A DNA stretch of 64,000 nt from Sergeia podlipaevii (Eukaryota > Euglenozoa > Kinetoplastea > Trypanosomatida > Trypanosomatidae): the NCBI GenBank assembly GCA_030849805.1, contig JASANZ010002238.1, forward strand, positions 28,161-92,160. Direction: 5' to 3'. The notes below the pieces were generated by a model that saw only the letters and a program-made list of their open reading frames with translations, had not been told where the DNA came from and made no database searches. Positions 30,346 to 40,700 of the stretch are shown here, one piece after another (the stretch's first letter is position 1; each line of letters opens with the position of its first letter). Position numbers and translations under genes: made by a program.

Positions 30346-33300
30346 ATGGGCAACGGATTGTGTGGCGGATCATTTTCTGCCGAACCACATCAAATTGGTG
30401 GTGTACTGCGGCCCTCACATATGGAACCTGATCGCACCTCAACCCGCGCACCACCCGCACGAAGCAATAAAGGTTCTGTAAGCGGCAGCTTCAAAGGTAG
30501 GGTAGGTAGTGGTGCAGACATCGGTAGTGATGACCGTGCACCCGCGTCCCCAACCAACACGACACGAGTATGCAATACGAACAGCGACAGCGTGAATCCA
30601 ATGACCGTGGCGAGATCAACCGATGTGAATGTGGGACCGAAGCAGATACCGTTGCAGCAACAGCAGCAGCTTTCTGCTTCTTATCAGCCCCCTTCACTAA
30701 TGCCCTCTTTAGTAACCCGAAGTAATAGCAGTGTAGCGACAACTGTTGCAGCGGCTGCTCCCTCTGCGCCTTTCAGTTTAAGCGACGCGCATTCCCCGGA
30801 TACCCATCTTCAAACGCAAAATGGACTACAATTGGTGGATGCACTCAACACGCAACTTGGGGAAGAGATAGAGAGCACGTACGGTGCCGACGAAGAGGAG
30901 GAGGAGGATGTAGCAGCAGAAGCGCGTTTATCGAAACGTGCTCTTCATATTATTCGCCGTGTAGATGAAGTAATTCGCACTTGCACAGGCGAAACAGCGG
31001 AGGAACCCACTGAAGATGAACTTGCCATGTTTGAAGTCTTTACGAGCCTCCGGAACAGTCCTATTGGCCCACTATTTGTCAATCACCCTGAGGTATCCCT
31101 ATCGAATCGGTCCTGTGTTATCACTACACCTGATTTCCACCAAAGTGAACCGATTGACGGCTACTTGCTGCGTGGAGCGTACAATCCTGGCACTATTGGC
31201 CGTAGCTACTTTGCCACCAAAGAGAAGGACTACTTTCTCCCAACGGAGTCTGCTTGGGCGAGTGCTGGCGGTAGTAACGGTGTGGCTGCTGGGTCATCTG
31301 GTGGAACTGGGACGACTACCTCCTGCTCCAGTGGCTTCGGCCCTTATACGAGCAACCTCGCTGCGATGCACGCGAATTCTGCTAGTAAAACAAACCGATT
31401 GCTGCGAACTCGCAGTAACCTCGCGGCTCCTCCAGCTTCACAGGACACGCCTCACGACTTTCAGCAGGGAAGTAGTACAGCCCATGGCATGTGTGTTCTT
31501 AAGGCGGTGAGCTTTGTCTTGCGCAAGGATGCACTTGAGCAGGTGATTGCAGAGCAGCGTGCGCTGGTGAACCTCAATCATGACAATGTTCTGAAGGTGT
31601 GGGATGTGTTGAACGACGAATACCAGGAGAATATGATTGTGGTAGCCAACTACCACCCCAAGGGAAACATTTGCGCCTACGCGGGTACGCTTGACAACGA
31701 CGGAGAGAAGTTCTGTCATATAGTGGCTGAGATTGGTGTCGGTCTGCGTGTTCTTCACTCACACCGCATTTATCACCACAATCTTAAGTTGGACAACATT
31801 CTGGAGACCACGGAGGGACACTACTGCATCGCGGACGCTGGTTTCTCTCGACTATTTACCACGCAATGCCCAGAGGCCCTAGTGTTTAACGGCGAGCTCG
31901 CCTGTTTGCCACCTGAAGTGTTCGATGAAAACGGATCCTATGCGGACGATAGTGTGAAACCGGGTGGCGGCATGCTTGGCGCTAGTGGGCCTGGCTTTAG
32001 CATTGGTGGCGCTGCCACTTCGTCCATGCGTCTAGGCGAAGGCTCTTCCTCACGAGGCTTTTCCGCTGCCACCAGCCAAACCGGTGGCGCCGGGCCATCC
32101 ATAGAAGTGAATGAGGCGGACACGATCAGCCGCCAGCAGAGCAGCGTCACCGGGGCTACCGCTGCGTCTTCCACGAACAACAACACAACAGTGTTAGGTG
32201 CTAGCAGCGTGGGGTTTAGCGGTGTTGGAGGAGGCTTATCGTTGTCGTTCGCTGCAGAGAGTAAGGTGGATATATGGGGATTTGGTGTGCTCATGTACCG
32301 CCTTGCCTTTGGCAAGGACCCGTTTGAAATTGCTGAGTGCTCCTACGAGGAAGTACGCGAACGCGTCGTGTCAAGCAATCTACAGTTTCCTCACGGTCCA
32401 TGGTCGTTCTCGCGTGAGCTTGAGGTGGTGATTGCGGCCTGTTTAGAGAAGAACCCACAGGATCGACCGACAATTCTGCGCCTTCTTCGATATCCCTTCT
32501 TCAAGGATTGTATGGCTCAGAGCTTCTTTTCAGGGCGGAACGTGTCCATGATGGGTGCCGGCATTGGGAATGGGATATGGATGGGCGGAGGGCCGAGAAG
32601 ATCCAGCATCGGCGGTGGCGTCAACTTTGCTTCCCCTCTAAGTAACACGTCCAACATAATGGGGGGAGCGAACAGCATCAGCAACAACATAAGTGGCCGT
32701 GCTCAGTTTGTGTGTGCCTCACAGTCGGTTGGGCAGCCCTTCCATCACTCGCTTCATCAACAGCAAACTCAGCAGATGGCACATGACCGCAACGGTTACC
32801 TCGTTGTACGCACACTCGGTCACGGCAGATGCACTGAAACGCTTCTTGTGCATCTCCGTCGTGATCCAAACCACTTCTTTGCGTTCAAAATTGTCACCAA
32901 GTCAGTTTTGCTGCGCATGCAGAAGGAGGCAGAACGGCAAAAGTTAGAGGGAAACGCGAGCAGTACCCCACGTGCGCGGGAGATCAAGACTGCGCTCGCC
33001 GTGTGTAAGAAAGCACGCCACCCAAATATTCTCCCGCTTCTTGACATTGTGGATGGCAGAGGCAGTGACTGCTTTGCCGTGCAGGAATACATGCAAGACG
33101 GCCCTCTCACTGAGATCCCGCCGCTGGCGGCACCCTCCTCTTCGTCCTTGGTAGCGGCAGAATCAATTCAGTCCGCAGCACCTGCAGCGGCGGCTGTTGC
33201 CTGTAACTTCAATCGCCGCAGGAGTAGCAGCCACAGTGTAAGCAAGGAGGCTAGTGCCAGCGGTAGAAGCAACGTACCGCCACCGACACTGCAGAAGCTT

Positions 33301-35772
33301 CTGAGAGATGTCTTGGCTGGGCTCATTCACTTGCACGATAACGGCGTTGCGCATTTGTGTTTGCTGCCAACCAACATTTTCTATTGCAAAAACACTGGGA
33401 ACTTCAGAATTGCCGACTTTGGGCCTCTCTTTCTAACTGTAGAGGAGCTGATGGAGGCAGAGGCGGAGGGTAGCCCGATCTACTCGCTGCCGGACCGCAT
33501 TCTCAGTCAAAAGCGATACAACTGTTTTCTCATTGACACTCTCTTCGTGGGTCTTCTTGCCGCGTCTATTGTACCTGATGTATTCAACAATGTATGGAGT
33601 CAGTTGATCTGCGTTCCCGGGTATGGTCGTGTCTCCACCGATGCCATTCTTGTGTCACTCAACGCACCGCCGAATCACTTGCCACCACAGCTCTGTGACT
33701 TCGTTATGGTTGCTCTTACAACGGACTGCACAGCCCGACAACTCTACCAGCACCACTTCTTGGCGGAAGATGGGGTAGTTCCAAGCGTAGAAGGAGCAGC
33801 AGCAATGAGGATGGTTCCTCCGGTAGTGAAGATTGAGATTTCCGCGGAGGAGCTGGAGAAGGCGGTGATGCCTCGTCCCGCTTTGCGGGATGAGAATCGT
33901 ATGCGCGAGGTGCTGGGGCATGACCCGTTTCAAGATAGTCAGATGCTCAGCTCTATGTTTGATCTTCTTACAGAAGACGTTGGCTCTGCGAGCATCGCTG
34001 GTGCTGGCGATCGGTCTATTGCCATGTCTTTCCGCGGTGCCAACCTTCGTTGCGGGCAATGCAACGCTGAAGTGCCTGTGGCGCTGTACACGTGCCCAGA
34101 CTGCTATGATGTGGTGCGCTGTGGTAAGTGCGCTGTCAACGACGCCCACGCAGACGGTCACTCTCTAGTTCTCTATGTGATTCACACTATTGAAGTTGGC
34201 GGAAACGGCGAGAGCCGCGCGGTACTTGTCCACCCCTCCGCCATTCACGATGTGCACGCGCTCGAAACGCTGGAAATGTCTGCGAACTTTCCGGTTGGTT
34301 CGCTCTCAGCTCACCTGACTAATCAGCGAGCGATGGAGCGATCTTTGGCTCGCAGCATCGGTGGCACGACAGTGAGCAAGCTGTTCATGTCCACGCACTC
34401 GTCTGGAGATTCCGACGGGATGGAAAGTACCTACTCTGTAGTCACAGAGAACATTATCAAGTGCCACGACAACACTCAAGGGTGGGTAATCCAGTTTCCT
34501 GCTATGAAGCGGGCAGCTCCAATGAAACCTGGGCTTTTGATGAAGTCCACGTCGATGATGAAGACGACCCCCAAGCGTGTTGCCCTCCCCAAAGAAGAGG
34601 AGCTCATGGAAGACGAGACGTGGCAGCAGGAACTCGAAAAGTGCCGCGATGGTGTGTCGAACGAGCTATTACTGTACAACTACAACTTGGAGGAGGTCCC
34701 AATGGACATCTACAATCCACCCCCTCTGAATGTGGTGGAGTTAGATCTTTCGCAAAACTGCCTCACAGATCTTCCCCACGAGCTAAGTTTCCTTGTCAAT
34801 TTGCGCAAGATGGTGGTGTCATACAACAGGCTCATTGAGCTCCCCGAAAGTTTAGGCAATCTACAAAATCTTGAAACTTTTGACGCGAGCCACAACATGC
34901 TTACTGATTTACCCCAGACATTTATCTACCTCACGAACCTGGAGAGCATTGCGATGGATTACAATAATTGTAAGTGCATTCCTGACTGCCTTCTCGAGAT
35001 TGTGGCACCACCGAGTTGTGATCTTGGCATGACGAAGATGTTGGAAAGAGCATCCTTGTCTACATCGGTGACAACTGTGTCAAATTTGAACGCACACGAC
35101 GAGCCTTCACCACGTCTTAGCATTATCTACCTTGCCGCAAACGATAACTTGGACATTTTCCCTGACGAAGAACGTCTCAAACGTTTTCGATCTCTCAAGA
35201 TCGCGCTTGACAACGAGCCGTCGCTTTACAAACACTACATGAGCCGTCAGCTAGAGACAACACTTCCGAGTGTCACTGTGAACTGGAACAAAATTTATCC
35301 AGACGAGATTATTCCGCATCTGTACTGTGGCAGTCTACGCTCCGCCCAGTCACAGATTGTGTACGAAAAGCTGAAGATTAGCTACGTCCTTACTGTTGGG
35401 CGTGGTCTACTTCCGGTGCCACCGGAGGGAGGCAAACACCAGGTGATCATCGTGGACGATATCCCCGGTGCTGACATCTTCATTTCCATTCAAGAGGCAG
35501 TTGACTTTATTGATGAAAGCCAACAAAATGGTGTTGGTTGCTTGGTACATTGCTTTGCTGGTCTCTCTCGCTCTGCCACCACTGTCATTGCCTACTTGAT
35601 GATGCGCAAGAACATGCGTTTGGATGAGGCATATCTGGTGACGAAGAAAGGTCGTCCAGCTATCTTGCCTAACAAGGGCTTCTTTGAGCAGCTTGTTCAG
35701 CTCGACAAGAAGCTCTTCCCAGGGGATGTGCGGCCACTCGATTTTGCTTCCTTGGAACGTCCCCCGGAGTAG
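30346..35772 (+). CDS. Myristoylation-signal pseudokinase-pseudokinase-ZZ-LRR-DSP phosphatase ('kinatase') (1808 aa)
   Basis: Multidomain signalling protein. MGNGLCGGS offers Gly2 for N-myristoylation and Cys6 for palmitoylation. Kinase-like domain 1 (about 375-725) has a Lys in LKAV (386) but HHNLKLDN instead of HRDLKxxN (Asp to Asn479) and DAG for DFG; a Gly/Ser-rich insert splits its activation segment. Domain 2 (about 815-1130) keeps a glycine loop (GHGRC), Lys848 (AFKIV) and DFG but has HLCLLPTN (Asp to Cys1005). Both are predicted catalytically dead. About 1234-1275 is a ZZ-like zinc finger (CGQC, CPDC, CGKC, then His). LRRs run from about 1460 to 1555 (VVELDLSQNCLTDLP). The C-terminus is a dual-specificity phosphatase (about 1648-1790) with intact HCFAGLSRSATT (Cys1736). 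Trypanosomatid phosphatome surveys have described kinase-phosphatase fusions. The likely role is a membrane-tethered phosphatase controlled by pseudokinase modules (inference). Confidence 0.9.
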   Translation: MGNGLCGGSFSAEPHQIGGVLRPSHMEPDRTSTRAPPARSNKGSVSGSFKGRVGSGADIGSDDRAPASPTNTTRVCNTNSDSVNPMTVARSTDVNVGPKQIPLQQQQQLSASYQPPSLMPSLVTRSNSSVATTVAAAAPSAPFSLSDAHSPDTHLQTQNGLQLVDALNTQLGEEIESTYGADEEEEEDVAAEARLSKRALHIIRRVDEVIRTCTGETAEEPTEDELAMFEVFTSLRNSPIGPLFVNHPEVSLSNRSCVITTPDFHQSEPIDGYLLRGAYNPGTIGRSYFATKEKDYFLPTESAWASAGGSNGVAAGSSGGTGTTTSCSSGFGPYTSNLAAMHANSASKTNRLLRTRSNLAAPPASQDTPHDFQQGSSTAHGMCVLKAVSFVLRKDALEQVIAEQRALVNLNHDNVLKVWDVLNDEYQENMIVVANYHPKGNICAYAGTLDNDGEKFCHIVAEIGVGLRVLHSHRIYHHNLKLDNILETTEGHYCIADAGFSRLFTTQCPEALVFNGELACLPPEVFDENGSYADDSVKPGGGMLGASGPGFSIGGAATSSMRLGEGSSSRGFSAATSQTGGAGPSIEVNEADTISRQQSSVTGATAASSTNNNTTVLGASSVGFSGVGGGLSLSFAAESKVDIWGFGVLMYRLAFGKDPFEIAECSYEEVRERVVSSNLQFPHGPWSFSRELEVVIAACLEKNPQDRPTILRLLRYPFFKDCMAQSFFSGRNVSMMGAGIGNGIWMGGGPRRSSIGGGVNFASPLSNTSNIMGGANSISNNISGRAQFVCASQSVGQPFHHSLHQQQTQQMAHDRNGYLVVRTLGHGRCTETLLVHLRRDPNHFFAFKIVTKSVLLRMQKEAERQKLEGNASSTPRAREIKTALAVCKKARHPNILPLLDIVDGRGSDCFAVQEYMQDGPLTEIPPLAAPSSSSLVAAESIQSAAPAAAAVACNFNRRRSSSHSVSKEASASGRSNVPPPTLQKLLRDVLAGLIHLHDNGVAHLCLLPTNIFYCKNTGNFRIADFGPLFLTVEELMEAEAEGSPIYSLPDRILSQKRYNCFLIDTLFVGLLAASIVPDVFNNVWSQLICVPGYGRVSTDAILVSLNAPPNHLPPQLCDFVMVALTTDCTARQLYQHHFLAEDGVVPSVEGAAAMRMVPPVVKIEISAEELEKAVMPRPALRDENRMREVLGHDPFQDSQMLSSMFDLLTEDVGSASIAGAGDRSIAMSFRGANLRCGQCNAEVPVALYTCPDCYDVVRCGKCAVNDAHADGHSLVLYVIHTIEVGGNGESRAVLVHPSAIHDVHALETLEMSANFPVGSLSAHLTNQRAMERSLARSIGGTTVSKLFMSTHSSGDSDGMESTYSVVTENIIKCHDNTQGWVIQFPAMKRAAPMKPGLLMKSTSMMKTTPKRVALPKEEELMEDETWQQELEKCRDGVSNELLLYNYNLEEVPMDIYNPPPLNVVELDLSQNCLTDLPHELSFLVNLRKMVVSYNRLIELPESLGNLQNLETFDASHNMLTDLPQTFIYLTNLESIAMDYNNCKCIPDCLLEIVAPPSCDLGMTKMLERASLSTSVTTVSNLNAHDEPSPRLSIIYLAANDNLDIFPDEERLKRFRSLKIALDNEPSLYKHYMSRQLETTLPSVTVNWNKIYPDEIIPHLYCGSLRSAQSQIVYEKLKISYVLTVGRGLLPVPPEGGKHQVIIVDDIPGADIFISIQEAVDFIDESQQNGVGCLVHCFAGLSRSATTVIAYLMMRKNMRLDEAYLVTKKGRPAILPNKGFFEQLVQLDKKLFPGDVRPLDFASLERPPE

Positions 35773-37750
35773 TGTACCTCCCTACATAGGATGATTTGCT
35801 AGCTTGACTAATTTGAAAAATAAAAAATGCGCGTATATATTTATTTACATATACATAAGAATAAGAAAGGGAGAAGTTTGCCATATATTTTCACGTCAAT
35901 ATTTGTGTGATGATATCGTGTTGTTTTCCCCTCTCCCCCTTCCTCCTGTGTCTGTGTATGCTTATGGGTCTATACTGGAGAAAGATTCTTTTTTTTTTTT
36001 GGCAAGAGCAAGTGAGAAGGGTATCTCATACTGCAAGAAGGAAATACAGACGCTTATATGTTCCTTTTTTCTCTCCCCTATTGGCTTCGTAGATGAGAAG
36101 CCCCTCTTCCCTCCCTCTACGAGCACATACATACACAAAAATAAAAAAAAATGAGTGAATGCAAAAAGAAAATTGAATATGAATAAATGAACAGTGATTA
36201 TGTTTTTTTTTTTTTTTAACGCTCCATTATTTTTTACTATTATTATTATTATTATTATTGTTAGCTGTGATGACATATGTATAGTTGTAGCGTGTTTGGC
36301 TATATATATGCTACTTCTTTTATGCGCGCTTGCGATCGTTTGTGTGATTGTTCTTTGTTGTTGTTGTTGTTGTCGTTGTTTTTCTTTTCATCTTTTCCCC
36401 TCTTTTCTTCGATCTATGATGGCGGTATTTGCATGGCATATGGAAGAATGTAAATTGGTGCTTCTTTGCTACTTGTAGTGGGCGAACTCTACTCACACGA
36501 GGTATTATTATTATTATTACTGCGACTTTCATTGTTTCTCTTATTTGTTTTTGAACGTCTTGACGTATTGCATACACATGGCGGCGTACTTGGCTCCTGT
36601 ACATATATTCTACCTTTGGTCTCACTTGCAATTATTTATTTTTGTAAACGCTTCGATTATATACATTATATATGCGCTGCTTGTTTTTTTTTGTTTTTTT
36701 TTTGTTTGAGAAGGCGAGCTACGGCTTGGAGCATACTTGGTGATTTCTACTACTCAAAATACTGTGTCAGTCTCACAGTTCTTTGAGATTTTTCAAGAAG
36801 ATTTATGACTGCTGATAAAGTTGAGAATGAAAAATCCAATCAGGAAAGAAACAATGAGTGGACTATATATATTTGGCAAATGCCTTCCTTTTTTGTCTTG
36901 TTGTGATAACAATTTTTTTGTTACTTATTCTTTATTGTAAGTTGCTATTTTTCCCCCATCACTCACCCACTCTTCTTTTTTCTTTTTTGCTAGCTCTCGT
37001 TTTTGTGTGTGTTTCTGTGAGATGTAACTATCTTTTAAACTCTGGCATTTGATAGATGCTTCAAAAGGTGGTTATGTATTGCTATGGCAGCTTGGAAAAA
37101 AAAAAAAAGCAATAATAATAATAAAAGAGAGGGTAAAATGAATAGGAAAAAATGCAACGAAAGAAACGATAACAAGACATAATCAAACTCAACAAAATCG
37201 TTCACTGCTTTTTTTATATATATATAAATATATGATGATTACATTTTTTTTTTTTATGATTTGCATGAGGCACGGGAGTTTTTTCTTTTGGGACAATAGA
37301 AAGGAAGCAAACGGTTGTATTTTTTTTTTTTTATCTCTTTCTGGCTTCCTTTTTTGTTAGATATTGTCTACAGTACAATTTTTGCGCAACAACAACAACA
37401 ACGAAAGAAATAATAACTGAAACATTAAGCATTTTTTTTTATTTGCTTTTCTGTCTGCTTTGTTCTAGTGGTAGTAGGAAGAGTTAAGAGCATTTGGGCC
37501 TACACGGCCCAACGTTTTTTCGTGCGTTGTCCTTTCTGTTGTTTCGTTTTGGATATTGAAGGAACCGCTCAATGGTGGTTCTTTTCCTTTCAGTGTAACT
37601 ATCTGTATTCAATAGTTTTTCTTTTTTATATATACGATTTCTCTTGCACTTGCTTTGCGATTTTTATGAATAGAAACAACAACCATTTACCTTGTCGTAG
37701 ATATATATATTTGTTCTTCATAACTTAACTTCATTATAAATAGGGCACAC
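35773..37750. other. Long AT-rich spacer (about 2 kb)
   Basis: T/A homopolymers, (ATT)n at 36237-36259, GTT repeats near 36357-36378, and a small perfect hairpin GGGCC-TACAC-GGCCC at 37496-37510. No gene supported. The last AG before ATG 37751 is at 37742-37743; earlier candidates lie at about 37670-37700. Confidence 0.6.
36237..36259. repeat. (TAT)n microsatellite
   Basis: About seven TAT/ATT units in the 3' flank of the kinatase gene. Confidence 0.85.
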
Positions 37751-40700
37751 ATGTCGTTGCTGGAAACTAACTCTGCATTGCACAATGCACCTTTCGATAC
37801 AATACCATATGAGTCTTCTCTACAACGGCTTCTTCGCGCATCCGTCTGCTCAGACGACGCGTTAAGCGATTATGGTCTTTCTCAGGCTTACCGGAGTATT
37901 CTATGGGCTGTACGCGATCCAGTGCGTCCCCTGCGCACACAGGCGGCGTCTGGTGGCTGTAGCAATGCCATTGCAGCAATGCCAATGCTTGCTTTGTCAT
38001 CTTCCCAGCTAGATGTAAAAGAATTGCGTGTCCAGTCAACAGATGGTTCTGTCGTACAGGTGAAGGGCTCTGCAGCGGTGCTGTATACCGCTTGCCTTGC
38101 AGCACTTGGCTCCAGCTCAAACCTCCGCTGCGTCACGTATGTATCGATGCGGATGCTCGTGGACGGAGGAGCGGATGGACTTGGCGTAGGTAATGAGCGC
38201 CCAGTATGTAGTGAAGAGTGGTCCGAGGCACTGGCTTCCTTTGGAATGAACCAGGAGGGCAATACATCCACTGAAGAATCACAGTATATTCGTCTTTGTG
38301 AGTTCAACCGTCGCTTTCAGCTTGGATATTTTTTGCTTGCTGCCGGTACGTTGCGTGCCATTGTTGGCCCGGGGGGCAGTAGCACCACCCGTAGGCCAGA
38401 GAAGCATCTCTACACGCACTTCTCCTCTTTATGTCATTTATGGGTGACGCGGGTTTTGCCGAGGGCAGCGCAGCTCGCTGAAGGGAAGGCAGATCGCTAC
38501 AGTTACAGCTGTAGCAGCGTCGATGGGGCGAGCGATGGTACCCCCTTTCCGTCTCGCCTTACAGTAGAAGCGAACAATTTTATCATTCACTCTTTTCATT
38601 ATTTGTGTGCAGATGTGCTTGCTTCACAGCAATCGACAACGAAACTAGTGTTGGATCGTGCGCTTCCACAAGAACTGTGGTCAGCGCTCACACTGGTACG
38701 CAATGCGATACGCCGTGGGCTTGTATGGGTCAACGCCGAGGCGCACGCGAACGTCGCAGCCGTAGTCAGCCGCTACGCCGCTGCGGTTGCTGCTGGAGCA
38801 ACAAGCGCGATGGAAAATGGTACAACAGAGGTGGTGCACCACAATAGTAACAAGGAAACAGAAAGCTTTGCGAGAGAGATAGCGCAAATGGTGGATTGTG
38901 TATTCGTGGATTTGATAAAGCGTCAAGAAAAACTGCAGTGCGCACGACTGGCTGCCGTGCAGAAGTACGGTGAAAGCTCCGCGGACTGCCACCAGCTTGA
39001 TGATTTACTTTGGATAAGTACAATCCGCATGTGTCTGTGCGTGAAGGAGCTAACTGGCGCCTGGGCATGCACACAGGGAGGCCTTGGCATTGCGTCCGCT
39101 TGCGCTGGACTTGTACTGCGCAGAAATGCGGACGTGGTTGCGTACGTAGCAACGTGCGTGACGCAGGTGGCAGCTGTCGACTCGTCGGATGGGCCGAGTG
39201 AGGTGGATGTCTTTTGTGCCACGTACGCGCTTTTGAGTGCGGCGCTGGCGGTAGCAGCGGTGGCTCCACTGAGCAAAGCACAAGAGCAACTGTGGCTGTC
39301 GCAGCCGGATATGACGCGGCAGGTGCACGGGGTGTTAGTGCAGCGTGCTCTTCGGTATCGCGATGAGGGTGTATTAGCGTTAGCTTCTAAGCTCTCCAAC
39401 TCGATTTTATACTCTTCAGGATCTTACGGGGGTTCGGATAGTGGCAAATCGACATCTTCTACGCTCTCTGCATTTGCCGCTGACTCCTCTGAACGGCTGC
39501 TTGAGTTGATATCAGAAGGCCGTGATGCCGCATCGCGCTGTGTCGTGGAGATGCTCACTACGGCCATTGTTGAGCGTCCTCACTCACTCATCCCTGCGCT
39601 ATTTCGCATTTTGGAACACGGTGATGTAGGTGCACGACGCAATGTTCTGGATGTGCTTGCGGGGCTTCCGCGACTACGACGAGCCTCAGGGGCAGACGAA
39701 GGTGTTCCAAGCAGCACCAACTGCTTTAGGTCAGATGATCGTATTCGAGAGGTGCTACGGACACTCGCTACACAGCTGCTCACACATCTGCAAGATGAGG
39801 AACTGTGCGTACGGATGCACTCTGCGCCACTCTTTAGCAAAGTGTGGCCAGAGGATGTCATAAAGCCGCTGCTAAACCTTTGTTTGCAGCGAGACTCTAC
39901 AGGTCGCCGGCAAGCCAGCGCCAAGGCAGCGCTACTTTCCATCATGGAATCTCATGCCGAAAATGCTCATGTAGTGCTGTTACTCTTGCAAGATGCGTTC
40001 GATCTGTTTCGCACGCTTTCACAAAGCGGCAAACATGGGCACACTGTGCGCGAGCAGCAAAGCGACAAGGAAGCAAAAGAGGCTTTCAGTGATGAGAGAC
40101 CTGCCCGCTCGATGATCCCAAGCACCCCTGGCGATGTGCTGGAGCATGCGCTTCTCTTTTCAACAGAGTCATTTGAGGAGATCACGACTGGTGCCGCTGA
40201 GAAGGATTCTGTGGAAGCGAAGGACAAAACCGCTGGCACGGTGACTGCCCCCTCCCTCAGCAAGACTGAACGACTCAACAGTTTGGTGTTCTCATTATGT
40301 GAGCGCTGGGTCGTCTCTGTGGGAGACGACTGGCATGGATCTCAGCACGTTACGCCGTTGCTGCTGTTTTTAAAGGAAATTCCGCACAGCCAGGAAGAGG
40401 CTCAACAGTGGCACATACGAGCTGTCACGCGCATCCTGCACCTTATCACGCAACCACTGAAGGAGGGATCTGATGCTCAATATCATCATCATCATGCGCT
40501 AGTATTGAGGAGGAGCAATAGGGCAGCGCTGGAGGGTATTTCCTCGGCTTTGCTGCTTAACTGTATCTGGACGGAGCTACCAAACACTTGGGAGCGAGCA
40601 ACAACCGCGGAAGAGCGCACTGGGATTGTGTATGAGATCCTTCTGCCACTCTTGTGTTTAAGGAGCTGTTCACGTAACACGTTTGCATCGTATACAGGCG

